Origin: JAGQNK01 sp964573155
GTDB lineage: Bacteria; Patescibacteriota; Saccharimonadia; Saccharimonadales; JAGQNK01
Length of the DNA stretch: 8,222 bases
Assembly: GCA_964573155.1 (NCBI GenBank)
Contig: CAZNIN010000025.1
Coordinates: forward strand, 1 to 8,222
Direction: 5' to 3'
The notes below the pieces were generated by a model that made no database searches, was not told the origin of the DNA, and was given only the letters and a program-made list of their open reading frames with translations. Both the position numbers and the translations under genes were made by a program. This document shows, one piece after another, positions 1 through 6,476 of the stretch. Position 1 is the stretch's first letter. Each line of letters opens with the position of its first letter.

Positions 1-752
1 GTTGCGGTGATGGGCGCGGAGTGCTCGAAATATGGGAAGGTTTCAGTCGCAGGAATAAATCACTAAACCGTGCAAAAGTATTTGGCGCTGGCGTGGCCAT
101 GGGAGCAGCTGATGAAATCGGCTCTGGTCGAGCAACCGGCAAGTCACTCAAGGCAACGTTTTTTACAGCAATCGACCGACTTAAAGGTGCTGGCTTGAAT
201 TTTGGCGGTCATACTGACGAACATGAACATGATTCAAAATGCGGTTGTGGCGCAATTGACAAGGCACCGCAGATTATCGCGAACGCTATCAAATATGAAT
301 CCCAGATCCGTGGCTCGATCAGCGCGCTGGGTATGGAAGACGAAGGCCTTGACCAAATTTTCGGAAATTATAAAGCGTTTAACATTGCAGATCCGAAGTA
401 CGAAGAATATAACGGCGCAGAAGTCATGGGCAGAGTGAAAGACGACGGTAAAGTTACGAAAAAGCTCGAGGGAGGTCACAAAGAATTCTTTATTCTGCTT
501 AATACGGTTCAGGGAAAAACAGTTGATCAAGAAGCTATACGTGCAGCGACTGGCGGCAAGTTGCAGGCTTTCGCTGTTGACGTTTGGAGGCTCCAGGAAA
601 TTGCCGAAAAACTGCATCCCGAAGATCCCGCAGCACAACAGCAGGCATTCATGTCCAAGTTGGTTTATACTCTGGCGGTTGGCGCGACGCTCACCAAAGG
701 CGACCTACCAGTCTATGTCATCAATCCTGTCGAGCAACTTGCTACTGTGTAG
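1..752 (+). CDS. Zeta-class (cadmium-type) carbonic anhydrase-like protein, 5' truncated
   Basis: The reading frame is open to the left edge of the window, so the true start lies upstream. The first complete codon is at 3, and it opens a Cys-Gly-Asp-Gly-Arg motif (3-17). A second motif follows, with His at 210-212 (Gly-Gly-His-Thr-Asp) and Cys-Gly-Cys-Gly at 240-251. In diatom cadmium carbonic anhydrase the metal ligands are Cys263, His315 and Cys325, with an Asp265/Arg267 dyad. Here the C-x-D-x-R pattern and the ten-residue His-to-Cys distance both match; the first gap is longer (69 residues instead of 52). The likely reaction is reversible hydration of CO2 to bicarbonate, probably in the cytoplasm. 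The GTG at 21 immediately follows the motif and is not a sensible start. No membrane segment is visible in the 243 residues after it. A DUF488 gene follows 24 bp downstream, perhaps co-transcribed. A beta-class-like paralogue is the main alternative. Confidence 0.7.
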   Translation, partial: CGDGRGVLEIWEGFSRRNKSLNRAKVFGAGVAMGAADEIGSGRATGKSLKATFFTAIDRLKGAGLNFGGHTDEHEHDSKCGCGAIDKAPQIIANAIKYESQIRGSISALGMEDEGLDQIFGNYKAFNIADPKYEEYNGAEVMGRVKDDGKVTKKLEGGHKEFFILLNTVQGKTVDQEAIRAATGGKLQAFAVDVWRLQEIAEKLHPEDPAAQQQAFMSKLVYTLAVGATLTKGDLPVYVINPVEQLATV

Positions 753-776
753 ATATACGCTCATGACGATACAATA

Positions 777-1301
777 GTGTATGTGAAGATATATACTATT
801 GGACATTCAACACGGACGTTAGATGACCTAGCTGGGATATTGCATAGCTACAGCGTTGAGCTGTTAGTGGATGTGCGTAGCGTGCCACGCTCTCGACATA
901 CGCCGCAGTTTAATAGCGATACAGTTGGTGATAATTTGAGGCTTTACGATATCGAATATACTCATCTGGAAAAACTTGGCGGTTTGCGCCATACCAACAA
1001 AGACTCTGTAAATACAGGCTGGCGGAACAAAAGTTTCCGCGGCTATGCTGACTATATGCAAACCGAAGAATTTGCTAACGGCATTGCCGAGTTGCTGGCG
1101 CTGGCTCGAGAGAAAACCGTGACTATCATGTGCGCCGAAGCAGTTCCCTGGCGTTGCCACCGTTCGATGATTGGTGACGCTCTGCTCATCCGCGGCGTAG
1201 AAGTTATAGATATTTTCGACGAGAAAAAATCCCAGGCAGAGAAACTGACCAGCTTTGCCAAAGTAAGCGGTACTGACATTGTCTATCCTGCCGCGGATTA
1301 G
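777..1301 (+). CDS. DUF488 family protein
   Basis: This 174-residue protein matches the DUF488 family over its whole length. The hallmarks are TIGHS at residues 7-11, DVRSVPRSR at 32-40, Tyr-x-His-x3-LGG at 61-69, FRGYADYM at 87-94, and a C-terminal MCAEAVPWRCHR block at 118-129 with two cysteines and a histidine. Family members are small soluble proteins of unknown biochemical role. The conserved Arg, Cys and His residues suggest an enzymatic or nucleic-acid-related function, but that is inference. The start is GTG at 777; a second GTG at 783 would give MKIYTIGHS, closer to the usual start of the family and equally acceptable. Neither has a clear Shine-Dalgarno sequence. A TACAAT box at 770-775 could be a -10 element for a nearly leaderless transcript starting near 783, but no convincing -35 precedes it. 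The 24-bp gap to the carbonic anhydrase-like gene favours co-transcription. Confidence 0.88.
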   Translation: MYVKIYTIGHSTRTLDDLAGILHSYSVELLVDVRSVPRSRHTPQFNSDTVGDNLRLYDIEYTHLEKLGGLRHTNKDSVNTGWRNKSFRGYADYMQTEEFANGIAELLALAREKTVTIMCAEAVPWRCHRSMIGDALLIRGVEVIDIFDEKKSQAEKLTSFAKVSGTDIVYPAAD

Positions 1302-1303
1302 CT

Positions 1304-1319
1304 CAGGCTGAGGAGCCTG
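1304..1319. repeat. Small hairpin just after the DUF488 stop codon
   Basis: A perfect 6-bp stem CAGGCT/AGCCTG with a GAGG tetraloop begins 3 nt after the stop codon of the DUF488 gene. It could end or protect the plus-strand transcript. There is no T-run after it (CTGTCGAG follows), so it is not a canonical intrinsic terminator. Confidence 0.3.
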
Positions 1320-1360
1320 CTGTCGAGAAAATACACTTCAAATTTACGATAGTTGAACGT

Positions 1361-1415
1361 GCGCTACATATAGCGCTTCCCTACTATATTTAGCGTATAT
1401 ATACCACATATAGCG
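1361..1415. repeat. Three 12-bp iterons at exact 20-bp spacing
   Basis: The units are CTACATATAGCG (1364-1375), CTATATTTAGCG (1384-1395) and CCACATATAGCG (1404-1415), each separated by 8 bp. All three share the TAGCG end. The first unit is also part of a perfect inverted repeat, GCGCTA-CATA-TAGCGC (1361-1376). A spacing of 20 bp is close to two helical turns and places the units on nearly the same face of the DNA, as expected for cooperative binding of a protein. The gap lies between two convergent genes, where operators are not usually expected. The binding protein and function are unknown. Confidence 0.45.
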
Positions 1416-1518
1416 TAGGATGGAATCAAAATGGTCTGCAAGGGATTTCATAAAAATAGCATATCAGATCCATGACTGGATTCTGTTCACCCCTTCAAAT
1501 GATATCCACCATATGAAG

Positions 1519-4500
1519 TCATTTGTTCAGCAGGTCCTGCTCGAATTCGAGCGCACCCTTGAGGTTGTGACTGTAGTTGCTGATATCTGGAAAGTCCAGG
1601 CTCATGATATGCCGCCAGACGGCTTGGAGTAGCGTCCGTATTTGTTCTAATTCGGCTTCTTTGAACGGCAGCGATAAGTGATGGATCTTGTTGGCCTGGT
1701 CCGGCTCTAGAAACTCCAGCCTGCCCTCTGTGACCGTATAGCCGGCAAATGTGCGTGAGTTTTCGATGAGCAGCTTGTAGCAGTAGAGTTGTTGCTTGTA
1801 TTTGTGTAGCTTCATGTCGTTTTTCCAGCGATCATAACTCTTGCCTGTCTTATAGTCGACGACAATAATTTCTTTTTTGTCTTTATCTATTTCCATTCGG
1901 TCGATTTTGCCGCTTAAACGTACGTCGCCTATGAACACGCCCTCGTTCCAGAAGTTGAACTCTGCCTTATCTCCCGGTTTGAATATCTGTCTCCGTTGCG
2001 ACAAATAGGTCGACAGGGCCTTTTCGCCACGTTCGATCTCCAGTATGGTTTGGTGGTCTGGTAGCTTTTTGGACTTCATGATGCGTATAAACTCGGACAC
2101 AGTTTGATCGATTGCTGGTGGCTTTTGTTCGCGGTCAACGAAGTGCTGCAACCATTCCATGGTGTCATGCATTGCGCTTCCGTATTGGGTCGCAAGTGTG
2201 GGTGCCTGGGGAAATCGTAGGATAGTGTTATAGAAAAATGCTTCTGGTCCGCCGTATTCGACATCGGTGAAAGAGTTGAGATGCGTTGGGCTAAGACGAT
2301 ATTTTTGTAGACGATCTTCCAATAGACCACGAAGTTTAGTGACAGAAAGACTCTCGTGGTGCCGCGATCGCCAACCCAGTTCAAGACGCTCGAGTTCTGG
2401 TGGTGTATGATTTTCAATTAATACAACCTGTACGTCGGATGGCAATATCATACTTCGAAAAGTGCCATCAATCTGCTCCTGTTCATCCAGATATTTAAGG
2501 CGCTTTGTCGATTTGCCGGTGTAAGTTTGGGTAAAGCTAGTGATGTAAAGTCCGAACTTTGCACGGGTAAGCGCTACGAAAAATATTCTGAGCCGTTCGT
2601 CGTCCGTCGCGCCTGCATGACGAATCGGCGCTAAGTTTGGTGGCAGGGTTAGCTTGTTGGAGTTGCCGCGCGAGCCGTTTCCCCAGACATCGTCGCTACA
2701 GCATGGCAAGAAAACATGTTCGTACTCCAAACCCTTTGCCTTGAATACCGTCATAATCTGAACGGCGTTAGCATCTTGGTTGTATGGACTTGTGTTGACC
2801 ATCTGCTGACCGGCCTCTTCGTACATGTTTACAAACGCAACGAGATCGGGTAACATCAATGATTTCTCGTGAGTACGCTGATAGTCGCGTAATTTTTCGC
2901 GCAAGACTTTGAGATGTGACAATGTTTCATAGAATAATTGCGGATTAGTTTTCTCAGCTTCTTTGGACAAGTAGTGCTGACGTAGCGGTGAGTGTACAGT
3001 TGGGTTTTCGTCGTCGTTAGTTACGAGCGCTTCAGTACCTATAAGATAATCTAAGATAGACTCGAGCGAGTCCTGGTCCACCTTGCCAGCGAGACTGAGA
3101 AATAGCAGCCCAACAGGTCGAAGTATTTGTTCGTCGAGCACAGCCTTGCTCCAGGTATATTTTTCGTCAGCTGAATCGTTTACCCGCCAAGACGTTTGCC
3201 ATATTTTAGCGACAGGGATATTCCAGAATTCAAAACTTAGTATTTCTGGCCAGAGTGCATTTACCTGTCTTTGATCGTTTTCTCTGAGAGCCAGGACAAG
3301 CTTACTCATAGCAAGTAGTTGCTTAATTACTGGTGCTTCCAGAATGTTTTCACGCTTTTCGTAGCGGACAGGAATGTCGAGTGCATTGAGATACGGCACG
3401 AGCGGTTCAAGGTTGCGGTGTCTGGGTGCCAGAACTGCAATTTCTCGAGGTTCGGTGCCTTTTTTGATGAGAGCATGAATTTTTTGCGCTATCCAATCGT
3501 ATTGAGAGACATCGCTTAGGAATTCATGACGTGTGATCTGGGCTCGCGTGGGTAGCTTTGTGTTTGACGCGACAAGCGTTTTTGTCATGCCTTCGAATTG
3601 GTGGTGTAAGCGTTCGTCGATCTGCTCGGCAATGTTTTGAGCTGAAAGTAAAATGTCGGCATGTGATCGATAGTTTTTGCTTAGATTTACAACTTTTACA
3701 TTCTCGAACATTTGGTAAAAGTCCAACATGTTCGAATATTGTGCGCCCTGAAATGCATAAATTGCCTGGTCATCGTCGCCGACCGCCATAATATTTGGCC
3801 GACCCTCGTGTACCGGATTGTCGCTAAGCAATTCGACGAGTCGCAGCTGTGCGGCGTTGGTGTCCTGGAACTCATCGAGCAGAATATACAGGTATTGCTC
3901 TTGGAGCGTATAACGCAAGTCGGCATTCTTTTCTAGGCTCTGAATGGCACGGATAATCATGTCGTCAAAGTCATATAAGCCACGCGATTCAAGAGCACCT
4001 TGATACTGATCAAGGACGTCGGCTAATGCGTGAATGCGCTTATTCTCTAGTTCGCCAGCTAGGACGAAAGTGTTGTTCGCATCTTTGGCGAGCCACTTAT
4101 TTTTCCAAGCAGTCAGTGGCGATGATTTGCCTACTTCACGAGCATCATTGATGGCATTAATGAGGCTTTCGCAAGCAACCGTCGCTAGTGGCTGGAGTTT
4201 GGCCGTAGGGTGGTTTATTTTCAGAGACTGAATAGCATCAAGTGTTTTTTCAAAATACGGCAGCGACTGGTCGAGTTTACCGGGCATTTTGCCCAGATCA
4301 GCAAAAATGTCGCGAACCTGTTCACTGCCTGCTTTTATAAACTGAGCGTTATCTTTGGCTATGTTCCTCAGGTCATCGCTAGTCAGTAAGGCGCGCTTAA
4401 CTTCGCTAACAGTTGCTATTAGATCTCCGAGATGATGGCGTGTTTGCTTGAGCGGGTTCAGATAGCTCATCTTATCTACGATATGTGTCAAAATCTGATA

Positions 4501-4860
4501 GCGTCCGAGCTCATCAATGGGATCTTGCAAGCGTGTTTCTGTAAAGTACTCAGGGAATCGCTTGATAAGATCACCACCAAATGCATGATACGTGCTAATA
4601 GTGACGTTGTGTGCATCCTGGCCGATAAACCGAGTCAAACGCTCACGCATGTTTAGTGCGCCATTTTCTGTGAACGTCAAGCAGAGGATGTTTTGCGGCA
4701 ATGTGTCGGTATGCTTGAGTATCTGTGCCACGCGTGCACTTAGGAGCTGTGTCTTGCCTGTACCTGGACCGGCAATAACAAGCAATGGACCGTCAAGTGT
4801 ATCAACAGCTTCTTTTTGATTATCATTCAACTCTTTGTAGGCAATCTCGAATGCGCTCAC
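1519..4860 (-). CDS. UvrD/PcrA-like SF1A helicase fused to a RecB-type PD-(D/E)XK nuclease
   Basis: This 1113-residue protein carries a full superfamily 1A motor. It has Q motif LNDNQKEAV (11-19), Walker A AGPGTGKT (30-37, Lys36), motif Ia TFTENGALNMRERL (62-75), Walker B LLDEFQDT (327-334), motif III GDDDQAIYAFQGA (361-373), motif IV LSKNYRSH (393-400), the motif V region TVFKAKGLEYEHVFLP (704-719), and motif VI FVALTRAK (761-768). The C-terminal 260 residues form a RecB-like nuclease with GSAMH (His898), SGKIDR (Asp987), VVDYKTGK (Asp1002, Lys1004) and QLYCY (Gln1024). All catalytic positions are present; the Fe-S cysteines of AddB-type nucleases are not seen. The order resembles mycobacterial AdnA/AdnB subunits. 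It probably unwinds and resects DNA ends during double-strand break repair in the cytoplasm. GTG at 4860 is the earliest start, because an in-frame TAG lies six codons upstream. No Shine-Dalgarno is visible, and the predicted promoter implies a very short leader. Confidence 0.93.
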   Translation of the reverse strand: MSAFEIAYKELNDNQKEAVDTLDGPLLVIAGPGTGKTQLLSARVAQILKHTDTLPQNILCLTFTENGALNMRERLTRFIGQDAHNVTISTYHAFGGDLIKRFPEYFTETRLQDPIDELGRYQILTHIVDKMSYLNPLKQTRHHLGDLIATVSEVKRALLTSDDLRNIAKDNAQFIKAGSEQVRDIFADLGKMPGKLDQSLPYFEKTLDAIQSLKINHPTAKLQPLATVACESLINAINDAREVGKSSPLTAWKNKWLAKDANNTFVLAGELENKRIHALADVLDQYQGALESRGLYDFDDMIIRAIQSLEKNADLRYTLQEQYLYILLDEFQDTNAAQLRLVELLSDNPVHEGRPNIMAVGDDDQAIYAFQGAQYSNMLDFYQMFENVKVVNLSKNYRSHADILLSAQNIAEQIDERLHHQFEGMTKTLVASNTKLPTRAQITRHEFLSDVSQYDWIAQKIHALIKKGTEPREIAVLAPRHRNLEPLVPYLNALDIPVRYEKRENILEAPVIKQLLAMSKLVLALRENDQRQVNALWPEILSFEFWNIPVAKIWQTSWRVNDSADEKYTWSKAVLDEQILRPVGLLFLSLAGKVDQDSLESILDYLIGTEALVTNDDENPTVHSPLRQHYLSKEAEKTNPQLFYETLSHLKVLREKLRDYQRTHEKSLMLPDLVAFVNMYEEAGQQMVNTSPYNQDANAVQIMTVFKAKGLEYEHVFLPCCSDDVWGNGSRGNSNKLTLPPNLAPIRHAGATDDERLRIFFVALTRAKFGLYITSFTQTYTGKSTKRLKYLDEQEQIDGTFRSMILPSDVQVVLIENHTPPELERLELGWRSRHHESLSVTKLRGLLEDRLQKYRLSPTHLNSFTDVEYGGPEAFFYNTILRFPQAPTLATQYGSAMHDTMEWLQHFVDREQKPPAIDQTVSEFIRIMKSKKLPDHQTILEIERGEKALSTYLSQRRQIFKPGDKAEFNFWNEGVFIGDVRLSGKIDRMEIDKDKKEIIVVDYKTGKSYDRWKNDMKLHKYKQQLYCYKLLIENSRTFAGYTVTEGRLEFLEPDQANKIHHLSLPFKEAELEQIRTLLQAVWRHIMSLDFPDISNYSHNLKGALEFEQDLLNK

Positions 4861-4869
4861 GATGTTTAT

Positions 4870-4898
4870 ATTCTAACCTATTGCCCGGACAGGGTCAC
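4870..4898 (-). promoter_or_regulatory. Predicted promoter of the helicase-nuclease gene
   Basis: On the minus strand, GTGACC (4893-4898, 4 of 6 to TTGACA) and TAGAAT (4870-4875, 5 of 6 to TATAAT) are 17 bp apart. The predicted start point falls only a few bases before the GTG start codon at 4860. That fits the missing Shine-Dalgarno and suggests a leaderless or near-leaderless mRNA. Assigned by eye from consensus only. Confidence 0.45.
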
Positions 4899-4909
4899 AG
4901 GTTTATGCT
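4881..4909 (+). promoter_or_regulatory. Predicted promoter of the four-helix membrane protein gene
   Basis: TTGCCC (4881-4886, 4 of 6) and TATGCT (4904-4909, 4 of 6) are separated by 17 bp. The start point would be near 4916, leaving a leader of about 26 nt that contains the GAAGGA ribosome binding site (4927-4932, 9 nt before the ATG). It overlaps the divergent helicase promoter on the other strand. Confidence 0.4.
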
Positions 4910-4941
4910 TAAGTTATACATAAAGCGAAGGATTTCTTCTC

Positions 4942-5445
4942 ATGCGAGCAGTCAGAAAGCTAGAAAAACAACTCGCTATATTTTTCAGGTGTGCACCATC
5001 ATTGCCAAGCTCGAGTCGTAAAGCTTTGGTAGACATGTGGCCATGGATAGCTCTGATTTTCAGCGCGTCGCAGTTATTAGCAGCTTGGACGATCATTAAT
5101 TTGCTGCTTGCCGCCGATAGATTTACAAAATATATATCACCTGTTGATGGTGTACATGTAATATCAGGCACAGATCGAACGATTTTATACTTAGGGCTTG
5201 TGGTATTGATTATCAATGCCATTATTCTCATTTTCGCGCATGCATGGCTAAAAAGACGTCAGCGGAAAGGTTGGGAGTTACTCTTCTTGGGACTGTTTTT
5301 AAATGTAGGATATTCGATGGTTAGTCTCTTTATGCGCGGTAGAGGCGCTACGGTTTTTGTATTTACGCTGGTTGGCTCTATCGTAGGGTTCTACCTTTTA
5401 TATCAAGTGCGAGATAAGTATGAGCCTAATAAATCAAAAATATAA
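4942..5445 (+). CDS. Small four-helix membrane protein of unknown function
   Basis: This 167-residue protein has a short basic N-terminus followed by four predicted membrane segments at about residues 33-57, 80-103, 111-130 and 135-156. A hydrophilic loop (58-79) sits between the first two, and a basic loop (LKRRQRKGW) between the second and third. The C-terminus is charged and soluble. The pattern of an N-terminal amphipathic stretch, then 'P-x-LP', 'RK-x-LV' and 'PWIALIF' before the first helix resembles a family of small membrane proteins that I associate with Patescibacteria; that is recollection and was not checked by search. No catalytic motif, transporter signature or signal-peptide cleavage site is visible. 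The ATG at 4942 is well supported by GAAGGA 9 nt upstream. The gene is divergent from the helicase. No clear terminator follows its TAA, although 118 bp separate it from the next gene. Confidence 0.8.
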   Translation: MRAVRKLEKQLAIFFRCAPSLPSSSRKALVDMWPWIALIFSASQLLAAWTIINLLLAADRFTKYISPVDGVHVISGTDRTILYLGLVVLIINAIILIFAHAWLKRRQRKGWELLFLGLFLNVGYSMVSLFMRGRGATVFVFTLVGSIVGFYLLYQVRDKYEPNKSKI

Positions 5446-5508
5446 CGATGCAAGGCCTACTCGCACCTACTAGAATTTGAGTGAGAATATTCATAAATTG
5501 CTGGAATT

Positions 5509-5538
5509 TTGACATCTGGCACATGTGCTAATGAATTA
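5509..5538 (+). promoter_or_regulatory. Predicted promoter and operator region of the Crp/Fnr gene
   Basis: A perfect -35 hexamer TTGACA lies at 5509-5514. The best -10 at normal spacing is weak (TGAATT, 5532-5537, 17-bp spacer); TACAAT at 5537-5542 is a better match but lies 22 bp away. The spacer and -10 are filled by two abutting perfect inverted repeats, GCACATGTGC (5519-5528) and TAAT-GA-ATTA (5529-5538). A strong -35, a weak -10 and palindromes over the polymerase site suggest a regulated promoter, possibly autoregulated. Neither palindrome matches the TGTGA-N6-TCACA site at 6504-6519. Confidence 0.4.
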
Positions 5539-5569
5539 CAATGACACCATGTAAGCATGAGCCTTGTCT

Positions 5570-6262
5570 ATGGATGATTACTACCACTTTATTAAGAGCT
5601 TCCGTATAAAAAGCTTTAACAAAGGAGAAATTATTCTTATTCAGGGTGAGGTCCCAGAGTGCGCTTATGTAGTCAAAGAGGGTATTGTCAAGACATACAA
5701 TCTAACAATTGCTGGCGAGGAGAAGCCAATTGGATTTGGGGTTGAGCCGGAAATATTTCCGATCGCTTGGGTGTACAGACATGCAAATCACGTGCAATAT
5801 TATTACGAAGCATTCATAGACACAGAATTATACTGTGTACCAGCAGATATATTGCGGGATTTTTTTGCCTCTCATGCAGAATCGCAGAGCATGCTTGTTG
5901 ACCGCTTGATAGCATGGCAAATGCACATGCAAATGCGTATAAATGCATTGGAACAGTCGAAGGCTTCACAGAAGATTTTGAATACAATACATTTCTTATG
6001 CCTTCGTTATGGCAAAGAAGAAAGATCCAACGTTATCCGTATCCAGGTGCCCTTAACTCAGCAAGACCTAGCTAATTTTATTGGTTTGACTAGGGAGACG
6101 ACAGGTATTGAGCTCAAAAAGTTGCATAGACGTGGAGTCCTCGATTATAAAAAGCAGAATTACTTGGTACGAACTGACTTACTTAATGAGCTACTTGATG
6201 AAGATTATGGTTTTGGAATTGTATTTGAAAAGGCTGCCGAAAAAATGTTACGGCAGCCATGA
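5570..6262 (+). CDS. Crp/Fnr family transcriptional regulator
   Basis: From the ATG at 5570 this is a 230-residue protein; a TTG six bases upstream would add two residues, and neither start has a strong Shine-Dalgarno. Residues 8-100 form a cyclic-nucleotide-binding-type beta roll (FNKGEIILIQGEVPECAYVVKEG near its beginning). A long dimerisation helix spans about 105-140 (LVDRLIAWQMHMQMRINALEQ). A Crp-type winged helix-turn-helix lies at about 160-200 (LTQQDLANFIGLTRETTGIE). The phosphate-binding cassette of true cAMP receptors (Gly-Glu and Arg-Ser) is absent, and there is no N-terminal cysteine cluster as in FNR, so the signal is unknown. The recognition helix has Arg175-Glu176-Thr-x-Gly, equal to E. 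coli Crp Arg180/Glu181, the residues that read TGTGA; the Arg185 position is Ile. A matching site lies 242 bp downstream, at 6504-6519. The 3' end contains an inverted repeat that probably serves the convergent gene. Confidence 0.9.
   Translation: MDDYYHFIKSFRIKSFNKGEIILIQGEVPECAYVVKEGIVKTYNLTIAGEEKPIGFGVEPEIFPIAWVYRHANHVQYYYEAFIDTELYCVPADILRDFFASHAESQSMLVDRLIAWQMHMQMRINALEQSKASQKILNTIHFLCLRYGKEERSNVIRIQVPLTQQDLANFIGLTRETTGIELKKLHRRGVLDYKKQNYLVRTDLLNELLDEDYGFGIVFEKAAEKMLRQP
6232..6258 (-). terminator. Likely intrinsic terminator of the 48-codon gene, inside the 3' end of the Crp/Fnr gene
   Basis: A perfect 8-bp GC-rich stem, GGCTGCCG (6232-6239) and CGGCAGCC (6251-6258), encloses an 11-nt loop. 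Read on the minus strand, TTTTC follows the stem directly. On the plus strand no T-run follows. The stem begins 30 nt after the stop codon of the minus-strand 48-codon gene, so that gene is its natural client. The T-run is short, so efficiency is uncertain. Confidence 0.5.
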
Positions 6263-6288
6263 AGAATAGGTGTGAATGAAGAGGGGGT

Positions 6289-6435
6289 TTAGACAGTTCC
6301 TTCGTGCTTGAACTGGCGCCATTTTTGAATGTTCAGTCGCTCTGCTTTTAGTGATCCTGTGTCATCATCATAGAATTCGTCGAAACTTATTTCATCTATT
6401 CGTGTTGGTGTTGATAGGACCTTGGATTTTTTCAT
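6289..6435 (-). CDS. Small protein of 48 residues, unknown function
   Basis: ATG at 6435-6433 opens a 48-codon frame ending in TAA at 6291-6289. The best support is its surroundings: an AGGAGG box at 6448-6453 with a 12-nt spacer, a -10 element TACTAT at 6477-6482, a perfect Crp-type box at 6504-6519, and a terminator-like stem at 6232-6258. The protein has a basic start (MKKSK), an acidic and aromatic middle with SFDEFYDDD at residues 17-25, and a basic C-terminus with LNIQKWRQFKHEG at 34-46. There is no membrane segment, signal peptide or cysteine, so it should be cytoplasmic. Segregated charge and Trp/Phe/Tyr residues suggest a binding peptide for a protein partner; that is inference. I do not recognise a family. 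It is convergent with the Crp/Fnr gene (26-bp gap) and 99 bp downstream of a membrane protein gene on the same strand. Confidence 0.65.
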   Translation of the reverse strand: MKKSKVLSTPTRIDEISFDEFYDDDTGSLKAERLNIQKWRQFKHEGTV

Positions 6436-6476
6436 ATCCGCTACTTCCCTCCTACTATGCTTATGCTGGCAAAGGA

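Noticed and set aside
1464..1485. Imperfect hairpin (CAGATCC with GGATTCTG, one bulge) downstream of the helicase stop as a minus-strand terminator.
   Set aside because: The nearest T-run on the minus strand begins about nine bases after the stem, too far for a standard intrinsic terminator.
1420..1632. A plus-strand frame of 70 codons starting 5 bp after the last iteron.
   Set aside because: Its second half is antisense to the end of the helicase gene, the ribosome binding site is missing, and no promoter of quality precedes it. The nearby iterons keep it from being dismissed completely.
5447..5563. A 33-codon minus-strand frame beginning near 5552.
   Set aside because: No ribosome binding site or promoter is visible, and it overlaps the predicted Crp/Fnr promoter.
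5564..5569. TTG at 5564 as the start of the Crp/Fnr gene.
   Set aside because: ATG at 5570 is six bases downstream in frame. TTG is the rarer start and has no better ribosome binding site; the difference is two residues.
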